A stretch of 33,292 nucleotides of DNA from an uncultured Eubacterium sp. (GTDB lineage: Bacteria; Bacillota; Clostridia; Lachnospirales; Lachnospiraceae): contig CAMWXD010000048.1 of NCBI GenBank assembly GCA_947178105.1, forward strand, positions 1 to 33,292. Direction: 5' to 3'. The position numbers were made by a program, and so were the translations under genes. Each line of letters opens with the position of its first letter. Positions within the stretch are counted from its first letter, which is position 1. Positions 17,429-24,625 of the stretch are shown here, piece by piece. The notes under the pieces were generated by a model. It saw only the letters and a program-made list of their open reading frames with translations. It was not told where the DNA came from and did not search any database.

Positions 17429-19354
17429 ATGGAAAGCAATAAAAAAATGAGCCTTGGGCGTATGGGAATCCTGTTTTTTCTGACGTTTTTCTTATGCCTG
17501 GTGCTGCAAAGAGATGATGTGCGGGCAGTTACAATCCCGGAAGGGTCGTACACGCCGACAGGAAGCGCGATTACCTATACGTTTACCGGCGCTTCGGACG
17601 ATTTGAATAATGGGTTTGTGGCAAATGTAGAAAGATACAGCTCGGCTGCGATTGTAAATGGAGAGCTGCGGATACCGGATACGATTTTGTATCAGCGAGA
17701 CGGAGAAAGGGAAGTCAACGTCAGAGTAGCAGGGATTTTGCGCGGAGTGTTCAGCGGGAGCACTTCTCTGACAAAACTGGTGCTGCCGGATACGATTACG
17801 TACATTGGGCAGGAGGCATTTGCAAACTGTACCAACCTGTCAAGTATCCAGACAGTCTCTACAGACGGGCAGATGAGCCCGTCCACCGGATATCTTGCCG
17901 CAGATGAGATCGAATATCATGCTTTTTACGGATGCAGTTCCCTGACAGGGATTACGCTTGGTGAAAAGGTAAAGGGAACCGGCGGTGTAAAGACGATACA
18001 AAATGAAGCGTTTATGAATTGCAGCAATTTAAGGAGCGTGGAAATCGGGCCTACGGTTTCCTGGGTGGAAGGCGGCGCCTTTGCAAATTGCAGCTCCTTA
18101 GACGGCTTGAGCGGCGGGGTGAAAATCCGCGATAATCCATTGTTTTTTGTACAAAACGGGATCTTATATTATAAGGAAAGCAACCGCAGCAACGTGCTGC
18201 TGCTCTGTCCGGCAGGCACGCAGATCGGCGTGTTTACACAGTTTGCAGAAAATGTAACGCAGATCCGCAACGAAGCATTTTACGGATGCCGCGGGCTTTC
18301 TTCAATAACCATTCCGAATACGGTAAAAAGCATTGGCGATAAGGCGTTTTATGATTGTATCGGGCTTGGCAACGTTACAATCCCGACTTCTGTTACAAGC
18401 ATCGGCGCAGATGTATTCCGTAATTGCAGCAGCGGCCTGTGTATTATCTGCGACGGCGGCAGTACGGCGGAGCGGTATGCGATTACAAATAATATTACAA
18501 GAAGCGTAGAATGTACGGTAAAATTTTATAATACGGAGACCAGGCAGACGATCGAGAAAAAGGTCATGAGCGGCGGCACCGTAGACCCGCCGGTAGGCTG
18601 GGAACGTACCGGATATGTGCTGCGCTGGACGGATGATTTTAATTCCAGTACCGTCGTTACATCCAACCGGACAGTCAGCACTGTATGGAAAAAGCTGTAT
18701 ACAGTGACGTTCCGCGACCGTGATCTAAACAAAGAATCTGTCGTCACAGGCGTTGAGGAAGGTACAGAAGCAGCGGCTCCGAACTGGACGAGGAAAGGCT
18801 ACCGGCTGACCTGGTCGACAGAAAATTATAAGAGAGTCAATGCAGACCTGACAGTAGATGCGGTATGGCTGGTATCGCTGACAGACGGCACAGATACGCC
18901 GGCTTCAACCGCCTATAAAAAAGGCGACCTCGTTACGATTGGAAATATTGTATATAAAATATCTGGATACAATGATAAGCGGGTACGTGTCATGAGCCTT
19001 GTGGATGAACGGGTGACAAATGTGGTAGTGCCGAATACGGTATCCTTTGGAGGACGTACGTATACGGTAACCTGTATTAACGCCAATGCGTTCCGCGGCA
19101 ATAAGTTTATCAAGAAGGTTACGCTTGGAAAATATATTCGTTCGATTGAGCACAACGCTTTTTATAACTGCACGAAGCTTACCAGGGTTGTGATCAATTC
19201 CAAAAACCTGGTAAATATCAGTAATTACGCATTTAAAAAGACATTGACTTCTTTGAAAGTATATGTACCGACAAGGGGACTGATTTCTACTTACCGCTCC
19301 TTATTACTGGACGGCGGCATGAGTTCGAAAGCGAAGGTTGCGAAGAAGCCTTAA
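17429..19354 (+). CDS. BspA-like leucine-rich repeat surface protein (paralogue 2)
   Basis: This 641-residue paralogue of the preceding gene has the same order of parts: N-terminal signal/anchor helix (RMGILFFLTFFLCLVLQ, about 10-27), LRR_5 repeats (about 110-340, for example IRNEAFYGCRGLSSITIPNTVKSIG), two beta modules (VKFYNTETRQTIEKK... and VTFRDRDLNKESVV...) and a C-terminal LRR block ending in a Lys-rich tail. I start it at ATG 17429, eight bases after GGAGG (17416-17420); a TTG further upstream has no site. The gene is almost contiguous with paralogue 1, so one mRNA is likely. The two proteins differ clearly in sequence, indicating an old duplication or selection for variation. Confidence 0.87.
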   Translation: MESNKKMSLGRMGILFFLTFFLCLVLQRDDVRAVTIPEGSYTPTGSAITYTFTGASDDLNNGFVANVERYSSAAIVNGELRIPDTILYQRDGEREVNVRVAGILRGVFSGSTSLTKLVLPDTITYIGQEAFANCTNLSSIQTVSTDGQMSPSTGYLAADEIEYHAFYGCSSLTGITLGEKVKGTGGVKTIQNEAFMNCSNLRSVEIGPTVSWVEGGAFANCSSLDGLSGGVKIRDNPLFFVQNGILYYKESNRSNVLLLCPAGTQIGVFTQFAENVTQIRNEAFYGCRGLSSITIPNTVKSIGDKAFYDCIGLGNVTIPTSVTSIGADVFRNCSSGLCIICDGGSTAERYAITNNITRSVECTVKFYNTETRQTIEKKVMSGGTVDPPVGWERTGYVLRWTDDFNSSTVVTSNRTVSTVWKKLYTVTFRDRDLNKESVVTGVEEGTEAAAPNWTRKGYRLTWSTENYKRVNADLTVDAVWLVSLTDGTDTPASTAYKKGDLVTIGNIVYKISGYNDKRVRVMSLVDERVTNVVVPNTVSFGGRTYTVTCINANAFRGNKFIKKVTLGKYIRSIEHNAFYNCTKLTRVVINSKNLVNISNYAFKKTLTSLKVYVPTRGLISTYRSLLLDGGMSSKAKVAKKP

Positions 19355-19382
19355 GGCGGGAAAAATATGGAGGAAAACAGCA

Positions 19383-19508
19383 ATGGGCATTATTGTGTTT
19401 ATGGCATTGATTGTGTTGCTTGTGATTATCGTGGTAGCAGTTACCGTGGCGGCTTCAGTAGCCGGTACGGTGGCAGCGGTAGTAGACGATGAAGCGGCAG
19501 AAGAATAA
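19383..19508 (+). CDS. 41-residue single-pass membrane peptide
   Basis: ATG 19383 has GGAGG (19369-19373) nine bases upstream and lies 28 bases after the second LRR gene, so it is probably the last gene of that operon. The peptide is a long Val/Ile/Ala-rich helix (residues about 2-34) followed by an acidic tail (VDDEAAEE). A strong terminator follows at 19539-19573. No family is recognised. It could be a small membrane partner of the surface proteins or an independent regulator. Confidence 0.6.
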   Translation: MGIIVFMALIVLLVIIVVAVTVAASVAGTVAAVVDDEAAEE

Positions 19509-19538
19509 CATACCAGAGCAGGCAGGAAAATATATGAC

Positions 19539-19573
19539 AAAACGGCAGGTAAGAATTGCTTACCTGCCGTTTT
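19539..19573. terminator. bidirectional terminator between convergent genes
   Basis: AAAACGGCAGGTAAG (19539-19553) and its exact inverse (19559-19573) form a 15-bp stem with a five-base loop and A/T runs on both sides. It serves the LRR operon on plus and the CheC-like gene on minus. Confidence 0.9.
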
Positions 19574-19593
19574 GCCATATATTATAGCTGTTT

Positions 19594-20223
19594 TTATAAA
19601 TAAGGCATTCCAAGTTTTTTAAAAAGAATCTGTATGGACAGCGAGTCTAAGACAAGAATCAGGCCGCTGTTCATTTCGGTATCCCCGATATGCAGCTTTT
19701 CGTCAATATATAAAACTGGTTCATCGTAGCTTCTGGATAATTTCTCAGCCGGGATGGAAACAAGGGCGGAGACATTGTCACAATAGCTGTCTGGCGGCTG
19801 GATGTTGATAAATAACTGTGTCATGGCGGCAATGGAGTTGACATATGCGGCAGTCGTAATATTGCTCATCTCACGGACGACAGAAATATCCATATCGTCG
19901 ATTTTTGTCAGATCAGCGATATCCTTTGGGTAAAACGTATTGATCAGCTTTTTAGCGAAGTCCAAATGCACGACTTCCAGCATACAGCCGTGTATATCGC
20001 CTTCCAGTGCGACGGTCATACCAAGCGCTTTCGTATCCTTTCCGCCCAGATATTCTGCTACTTTCGCGTAGCTGATCAGGCTGATTACCGGAACCTCGAT
20101 ATCGACTACGGTATTCAGCAAAGACGCCAGTGCAGTTGCGGCATTGCCGGAGCCGATATTACCGATTTCCCTTAATACATCAAGATGCATAGAACTGAAT
20201 TCATCAATTTTTGTATAAGCCAT
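19594..20223 (-). CDS. CheC-like CheY-P phosphatase
   Basis: CheC-family proteins remove phosphate from CheY-type receivers. The 209-residue product carries both helices with the catalytic Glu-Asn pair: DVLREIGNIGSGNAATALASLL (near residues 15-36) and SVVREMSNITTAAYVNSIAAM (near 115-135). This is a two-site CheC rather than the shorter CheX. The start at 20223 has AGGAGGAAG directly upstream; an upstream ATG would only add 14 residues inside the intergenic gap. No chemotaxis kinase, CheD or flagellar motor gene lies nearby, so its receiver partner is elsewhere; the hybrid kinase receivers in this window are conceivable. It lies 38 bases after the cyclophilin gene. Confidence 0.85.
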   Translation of the reverse strand: MAYTKIDEFSSMHLDVLREIGNIGSGNAATALASLLNTVVDIEVPVISLISYAKVAEYLGGKDTKALGMTVALEGDIHGCMLEVVHLDFAKKLINTFYPKDIADLTKIDDMDISVVREMSNITTAAYVNSIAAMTQLFINIQPPDSYCDNVSALVSIPAEKLSRSYDEPVLYIDEKLHIGDTEMNSGLILVLDSLSIQILFKKLGMPYL

Positions 20224-20261
20224 AACTTCCTCCTCTTGTCTATGGCAAAAGCCGTTAGTTG

Positions 20262-20783
20262 TCACATCACTTCCGGAGCCGGATAGTCAATACCAAAAGT
20301 GTCTACGGTCACTTTTTTCATCCGCTGCGTTTCCATCGGACGGTCGTTATCATCCGTTGGAACTCCCGCTATTTTATTTACGACATCCATACCTTCGGTA
20401 ATTTTACCAAATGCTGCATAAGCACCGTCCAGATGCGGAGATTTTTTATGCATAATAAAAAACTGGGAACCGGCGGAATCAGGAGCCATCGTGCGTGCCA
20501 TTGACAGGACGCCTTCGTCATGCGCAAGCGGATTTTCAAACCCGTTTTGTGAAAATTCTCCCCGGATCGTATAGTCCGGGCCGCCCATGCCTGTCCCTTC
20601 AGGATCGCCGCCTTGCAGCATAAAGCCTTCGATTACGCGGTGGAAGATGACGCCGTCATAGAAGCCCTTTTGGATCAGGCTGATAAAATTGTTTACTGTA
20701 TTCGGGGCAATTTCAGGATATAATTCTGCCTTCATAAGATCGCCGTTTTCCATTTCAATAGTTACGATTGGATTTTGTGCCAT
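20262..20783 (-). CDS. peptidyl-prolyl cis-trans isomerase, cyclophilin type
   Basis: This 173-residue single-domain cyclophilin catalyses proline isomerisation in folding proteins. The core motifs are present: GFYDGVIFHRVIEGFMLQGGDPEGTGMGGP (about 42-71) and the active-site FFIMHKKSPHLDGAYAAFGKI (about 110-130), including the FHRV arginine and the Q/F residues that line the pocket. There is no signal peptide, so it is cytoplasmic. I start at ATG 20783, where AGAAGGAG precedes it. An upstream in-frame ATG would add eight residues with no site. It is the first gene of a two-gene unit with the CheC-like gene. Confidence 0.93.
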   Translation of the reverse strand: MAQNPIVTIEMENGDLMKAELYPEIAPNTVNNFISLIQKGFYDGVIFHRVIEGFMLQGGDPEGTGMGGPDYTIRGEFSQNGFENPLAHDEGVLSMARTMAPDSAGSQFFIMHKKSPHLDGAYAAFGKITEGMDVVNKIAGVPTDDNDRPMETQRMKKVTVDTFGIDYPAPEVM

Positions 20784-20849
20784 AGCCGTTCTCCTTCTGC
20801 AATTCATTCTGATTTACTTTTATTTTATTTCACCATGCATTCTATCACT

Positions 20850-20878
20850 ATTTTACTGCTATTTTAACGGATTGTAAA
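20850..20878 (-). promoter_or_regulatory. promoter of the cyclophilin gene
   Basis: On minus, TTTACA (complement of 20873-20878), a 17-base spacer and TAAAAT (complement of 20850-20855) stand 67 bases before the start. MITE copy 2 begins 38 bases further upstream. Confidence 0.6.
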
Positions 20879-20908
20879 GGTATCGTAAAGGGGAAATGCA
20901 GATTTTTT

Positions 20909-21090
20909 TGGAAATCGTTACTTTTCACACCCCAGCCAAAAAACGGCTGTGTTGTGAAAAGTAACGGCATCCAGTCCATTGAAAATTCGCCTTTGGCGAA
21001 GGACTGGATGCCTTCTAGGCTGAATTTACACGTTCTCACGACCTTTGCAGCGGAGTGCAAAGGTCTGGGTGTGAAAAGTTACTGGAAATC
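20909..21090 (-). repeat. 8-bp target duplications flanking MITE copy 2
   Basis: TGGAAATC at 20909-20916 and again at 21083-21090 abuts both ends of the element exactly. Confidence 0.85.
20917..21082 (-). mobile_element. 166-bp MITE-like element, copy 2 (inverted)
   Basis: The reverse complement of this stretch matches copy 1 (15048-15213) over the full 166 bases. I see only two differences: GTAAC instead of GTTAC at the left end, and CAACACAGCC instead of CAGCACAGCC. It has the same inverted ends and internal hairpins. It lies between divergent genes (cyclophilin on minus, GNAT protein on plus), in their shared upstream region. Confidence 0.88.
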
Positions 21091-21104
21091 CTCTCTGAAA
21101 AATA

Positions 21105-21113
21105 TGTTATACT
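21105..21113 (+). promoter_or_regulatory. extended -10 promoter of the GNAT gene
   Basis: TG-T-TATACT (TATACT at 21108-21113) has no good -35. The region where a -35 would sit is the target duplication next to MITE copy 2, so insertion may have replaced or preserved it. Confidence 0.4.
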
Positions 21114-21186
21114 GAGTGCAGAAACCATACTGGTTGAGAAAACGAACCGGCATGGACAGGCAAACGGACATGGGAGGAAAATCAGG

Positions 21187-22173
21187 ATGACAGCGGCACA
21201 GGAGATGATTGGCAGACAGTTGGCACTGCGGGCAGTTGTATGGGATATCTGGGATATGCACGGAGTGGACGCCAAAAGATTAGAGGAAGAAATGCAGCTT
21301 TTTAAGGTGCGCAGGATACAGACAGCAGATGACCGGAACGAGAACGCACGCGCCAGGTATCAGAAACTGTGCAGTTGCCTGCACAATGCGGGGATCGCAC
21401 AAAAAGATGCGCTGCTTGTGACAGAAGATGCGGGGCTGGCGGGCTATGTGTATGATTTACGGTACGGAAAGCCGCTGATTGCTGGGGAGGATGCCTGCGA
21501 GGAGGAGACGGTGCAGCAGGAAGCACTGCCGGGAATGGGCGTAGTGTTTTTTGAAAGGGAAGGAAGCCGGGCGGAAGTATCGGCGGATATGGTTGTGCTG
21601 GGGTTTGAGGAGGCAGGGGTGCAGTTTATGGATCGGGTGTTAAAGCGCAGGAACCGGCTGCCCTGGAATATCTTATATACAAGGCGCACATGCGTGCGGG
21701 AGATTACGCTGGGGGATCTGGATGAATTGTACAGGCTGTATGAGGGAGATGGGATGACGGATTATACGGATCCACTGCTGGAGCGTGCTCTGGAGGAAGC
21801 GTATACAAGAAGCTATATTGACTATATGTACTATTATTATGGATATGGCATGTGGGTAGTGTTGGACAAAGAGACGGGGAAGCTGATCGGCAGGGCGGGG
21901 ATTGAGCACCGCGAGACGCAGGACGGTGTTTTGATGGAGCTTGGGTATGTGATCGGGACAGCGTATCAAAAGCAGGGCTATGCCACAGAGGTATGCCAGG
22001 CGATTGCCGCATATGCCGCAGAGGAGCTTGGAATCGAACAGCTTCACTGTTTTATCCATCCGCACAATAACGGATCGCTGCGCGTAGCGCAAAAACTGGG
22101 GTTTACACTGTGTGCAGAGCCAGACGCGAAACAAAAGGAATTGCTGCATTTTTGTAAAAATATGGGGAGCTGA
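21187..22173 (+). CDS. GNAT acetyltransferase with an N-terminal extra domain
   Basis: The C-terminal 160 residues of this 328-residue protein form a GNAT fold: REITLGDLDELYRLYEG, then ELGYVIGTAYQKQGYATEVCQAIAAYA (acetyl-CoA pyrophosphate loop QKQGYA) and IHPHNNGSLRVAQKLGF, most like RimJ/RimL-type enzymes. The N-terminal part (about 1-165) has two portions: a helical start, and ALLVTEDAGLAGYVYDLRYGKPLIA...ADMVVLGFEEAGVQFMDRVLKRRNRLPW, which resembles a HAD-like phosphatase-derived sensing domain and is not catalytic as far as I can see. The start is ATG 21187, nine bases after GGGAGG. The substrate is unknown. Confidence 0.75.
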   Translation: MTAAQEMIGRQLALRAVVWDIWDMHGVDAKRLEEEMQLFKVRRIQTADDRNENARARYQKLCSCLHNAGIAQKDALLVTEDAGLAGYVYDLRYGKPLIAGEDACEEETVQQEALPGMGVVFFEREGSRAEVSADMVVLGFEEAGVQFMDRVLKRRNRLPWNILYTRRTCVREITLGDLDELYRLYEGDGMTDYTDPLLERALEEAYTRSYIDYMYYYYGYGMWVVLDKETGKLIGRAGIEHRETQDGVLMELGYVIGTAYQKQGYATEVCQAIAAYAAEELGIEQLHCFIHPHNNGSLRVAQKLGFTLCAEPDAKQKELLHFCKNMGS

Positions 22174-22281
22174 ACAATGACAGCAGAAAGTATTCATATT
22201 ATTTTCTGTCTGCTCATAAGATAAATCAGGACAAAGGAAGGCTTATATCGGCGAAGATTTCAAAAGTGAGGAGGATAGGAG

Positions 22282-22653
22282 ATGGATAAGGAAAACCAGA
22301 AAAGCAGCGCCATGCCGATACTGGCGGACCTGGTGGCGATGTATGTCATTACGGGGCTATTGCTTGTGTTCCTGGCAGCGCTGCTGGGGCATGTAGAGAT
22401 GTCGGATGCGGCGGTCAGCATTGGGATTATTGCGACTTATATTGTGTCCTGCTTTGCGGGAGGCTTTTTGATTGGCAAAAAGAAGAAGCGGAAAAAATAT
22501 TTGTGGGGCTTGTGTGTGGGCGCTTTTTATTTTGCGGTGCTGCTGCTTGGAAACCTGGCGGTAAACCGGGGGCTGGACGGGCAGCTTGCACATATGCTTG
22601 CCACAGCCGTTTTATGCATTTTGTCAGGCATGGCAGGCGGGATGCTCAGTTAA
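22282..22653 (+). CDS. TIGR04086-type four-helix membrane protein
   Basis: This 123-residue integral membrane protein has four hydrophobic segments (about 12-34, 41-63, 73-92 and 100-120) and a basic KKKKRKK loop after the second. The layout and glycine-rich helices match the TIGR04086/YrzE family, which in clostridia is commonly found near the SCIFF and SecDF genes, as it is here. The role is unknown. GAGGA precedes the ATG. No terminator separates it clearly from the promoter of the next gene. Confidence 0.7.
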   Translation: MDKENQKSSAMPILADLVAMYVITGLLLVFLAALLGHVEMSDAAVSIGIIATYIVSCFAGGFLIGKKKKRKKYLWGLCVGAFYFAVLLLGNLAVNRGLDGQLAHMLATAVLCILSGMAGGMLS

Positions 22654-22734
22654 CGGATACAAGGAAATAGACAAAATAGACAAAAAAGAGAGCAATCGAA
22701 AAATAAAATAGTACTTTCCTTATGGGAAAAGATA

Positions 22735-22743
22735 TGGTATACT
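22735..22743 (+). promoter_or_regulatory. extended -10 promoter of scfA
   Basis: TG-G-TATACT (TATACT at 22738-22743) has a poor -35 (TTTCCT at 17 bases). It implies a leader of about 100 nt before the peptide gene. Confidence 0.5.
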
Positions 22744-22847
22744 AGCCAATAGCACAGCGGGCATCTGCTGTACCAGGCAGTATAAGCGCGGTTTTATGCG
22801 GCGCGAAGCCTGGTTTTACGAGCAGAAAAGGGAAAGGAGAATGTAAG

Positions 22848-22991
22848 ATGAAACACATTAAGACTTTAAATACCAAAAAATTGCAGAATACGGTGAAAAA
22901 AGGCGGCTGCGGCGAATGCCAGACTTCCTGCCAGTCTGCATGTAAGACATCCTGTACCGTAGGCAACCAGTCCTGCGAGCAGGGCAAATAG
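22848..22991 (+). CDS. scfA: SCIFF peptide precursor (six cysteines in forty-five)
   Basis: This 47-residue precursor has a short leader MKHIKTLNTKKLQ and six cysteines at residues 21, 24, 28, 32, 36 and 43, set as KKGGCGECQTSCQSACKTSC...QSC. This is the SCIFF family, almost universal in Clostridia. The maturase encoded next joins cysteines to threonines or other residues through thioether bonds. GGAAAGGAGA lies seven bases before the ATG. The mature product and its function are not known with certainty. A hairpin at 23010-23041 separates it from the maturase, which would favour more peptide than enzyme. Confidence 0.95.
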   Translation: MKHIKTLNTKKLQNTVKKGGCGECQTSCQSACKTSCTVGNQSCEQGK

Positions 22992-23009
22992 GATACGGGA
23001 AATGCATGG

Positions 23010-23041
23010 GAGCGTGTTTAAAAGCTGTTTTAAACACGCTC
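23010..23041 (+). terminator. 14-bp perfect hairpin between scfA and scfB
   Basis: GAGCGTGTTTAAAA (23010-23023) is exactly inverted at 23028-23041 around a GCTG loop. There is no T-run after it, so it is more likely an attenuator or mRNA-stabilising stem than a full terminator. Confidence 0.6.
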
Positions 23042-23134
23042 TGAGAGTTTCGCAGCAAATTTACAGTGTAAGATCAGCAAAAAGGCCGTCCGCAACGCGT
23101 GCGGTCATTTGTGCGTCTTATTTTCAGATGGGGG

Positions 23135-24574
23135 ATGAGGCAGGCGTTGAAGTATCAGGTTCATCAATATAAAAATAATGGCTATAATATCGTTCTGGAT
23201 GTAAACAGCGGGGCAGTCCATGTAGTAGATGATGTCGTCTATGACGTGCTTGCGCTGTATGAGCAATGTCTGGAAACGTGCGAAAAAAAAGCGCAGCCGC
23301 AGGAGCGGCGAATGGAAATGGGCGGCGGCAATGTGTTGCAGGAGATTACAGCACGGCTGAAGGACAAGTACCCGCAGCAGGAAGTGGCGGAAGCGTTTGG
23401 CGAGCTGATGGAGCTAAAGGAAGCCGGGCAGTTGTTTACCGCAGATGCATATGAGGATGTGATTTTTGATTTTAAAAACCGCCAGACGGTTGTCAAGGCG
23501 CTCTGCCTGCATATTGCACATGACTGTAACCTTGCCTGTCGGTACTGCTTTGCTGAGGAAGGGGAATACCATGGGCGCCGGGCGCTGATGAGCTATGAGG
23601 TAGGGAAGGCGGCGCTGGATTTTCTGATTGCAAATTCCGGCAGCAGGCGCAATCTGGAAGTGGATTTTTTTGGCGGAGAGCCGACTCTGAACATGGACGT
23701 TGTCAAGGAGCTGGTAGCATATGGCAGGCAGCAGGAAAAGCTGCATAACAAAAATTTCCGCTTTACACTGACGACGAATGGTGTTTTACTAAATGAGGAT
23801 ATTATGGAATTTGCCAATCGTGAAATGGCAAATGTAGTACTCAGCATAGACGGCAGGAAAGAGTCCAACGACTATATGCGCCCGTTTCGAAATGGCGCCG
23901 GGAGCTACGACATGATTGTGCCGAAGTTCATAAAGTTTGCACAGAGCAGGAATCAGCAGCAGTATTATGTGAGGGGGACGTTTACGCATCACAATCTGGA
24001 TTTTTCCAGGGACGTGCTGCATCTTGCCGACCTTGGATTTACACAGATTTCTGTAGAACCGGTCGTGGCACAGCAGACAGAGGATTATGCGATCCGGGAA
24101 GAGGATCTGCCGCAGCTTTTTGAACAGTATGACTTGCTGGCAAAGGAGATGATCCAGCGTGAAAAAGAAGGGCGCGGTTTCAACTTCTTCCATTTTATGA
24201 TAGATCTGGAAGGCGGGCCTTGTGTGGCAAAGCGCCTGTCGGGCTGCGGCTCCGGGACGGAATATCTCGCCGTGACGCCGTGGGGCGACCTGTATCCATG
24301 CCATCAATTTGTCGGAAACGAGAAATTTTTGATGGGAAATGTGACGGACGGCGTGAAAAATACGCAGGTGCGTGAGTTGTTTTTAAGCTGCAATGTGTAT
24401 GCAAAGGAAAAATGCAGGGATTGTTTCGCCCGGTTTTATTGCAGCGGCGGCTGTGCGGCAAATGCGTACAACTTTCACGGAGATATCCATGAGGCGTATG
24501 AGATTGGCTGCGCTTTGCAGAAAAAACGGGTAGAATGCGCGATCATGATGAAAGCGGCGCTGGCACAGGAGTAG
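23135..24574 (+). CDS. scfB: radical SAM SCIFF maturase
   Basis: This radical SAM enzyme forms thioether cross-links in the SCIFF peptide. It opens with a RiPP-recognition-like stretch (HQYKNNGYNIVLDVNSGAVHVVDDVVYDV). The SAM cluster motif CNLACRYC follows in ALCLHIAHDCNLACRYCFAEEG (Cys131, Cys135, Cys138), then a GGEP-type FFGGEPTLNMD. The C-terminal SPASM region binds auxiliary clusters: GCGSGTEYLAVTPWGDLYPC, then CNVYAKEKCRDCFARFYCSGGC and a last Cys near the end. Start choice is uncertain. ATG 23135 lacks a good site, TTG 23147 has AGG six bases before it, and GTG 23099 would add 12 residues. Confidence 0.93.
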   Translation: MRQALKYQVHQYKNNGYNIVLDVNSGAVHVVDDVVYDVLALYEQCLETCEKKAQPQERRMEMGGGNVLQEITARLKDKYPQQEVAEAFGELMELKEAGQLFTADAYEDVIFDFKNRQTVVKALCLHIAHDCNLACRYCFAEEGEYHGRRALMSYEVGKAALDFLIANSGSRRNLEVDFFGGEPTLNMDVVKELVAYGRQQEKLHNKNFRFTLTTNGVLLNEDIMEFANREMANVVLSIDGRKESNDYMRPFRNGAGSYDMIVPKFIKFAQSRNQQQYYVRGTFTHHNLDFSRDVLHLADLGFTQISVEPVVAQQTEDYAIREEDLPQLFEQYDLLAKEMIQREKEGRGFNFFHFMIDLEGGPCVAKRLSGCGSGTEYLAVTPWGDLYPCHQFVGNEKFLMGNVTDGVKNTQVRELFLSCNVYAKEKCRDCFARFYCSGGCAANAYNFHGDIHEAYEIGCALQKKRVECAIMMKAALAQE

Positions 24575-24625
24575 GCGGCAAATACAGACGGCAGAATTTC
24601 AGTGAATTAAGGAAGGGATAAAAGC

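Noticed and set aside
21055..21186. N-terminal extension of the GNAT protein beginning inside MITE copy 2
   Set aside because: The upstream ATG lies in the element; the extra 44 residues look non-coding, and a proper site precedes ATG 21187.
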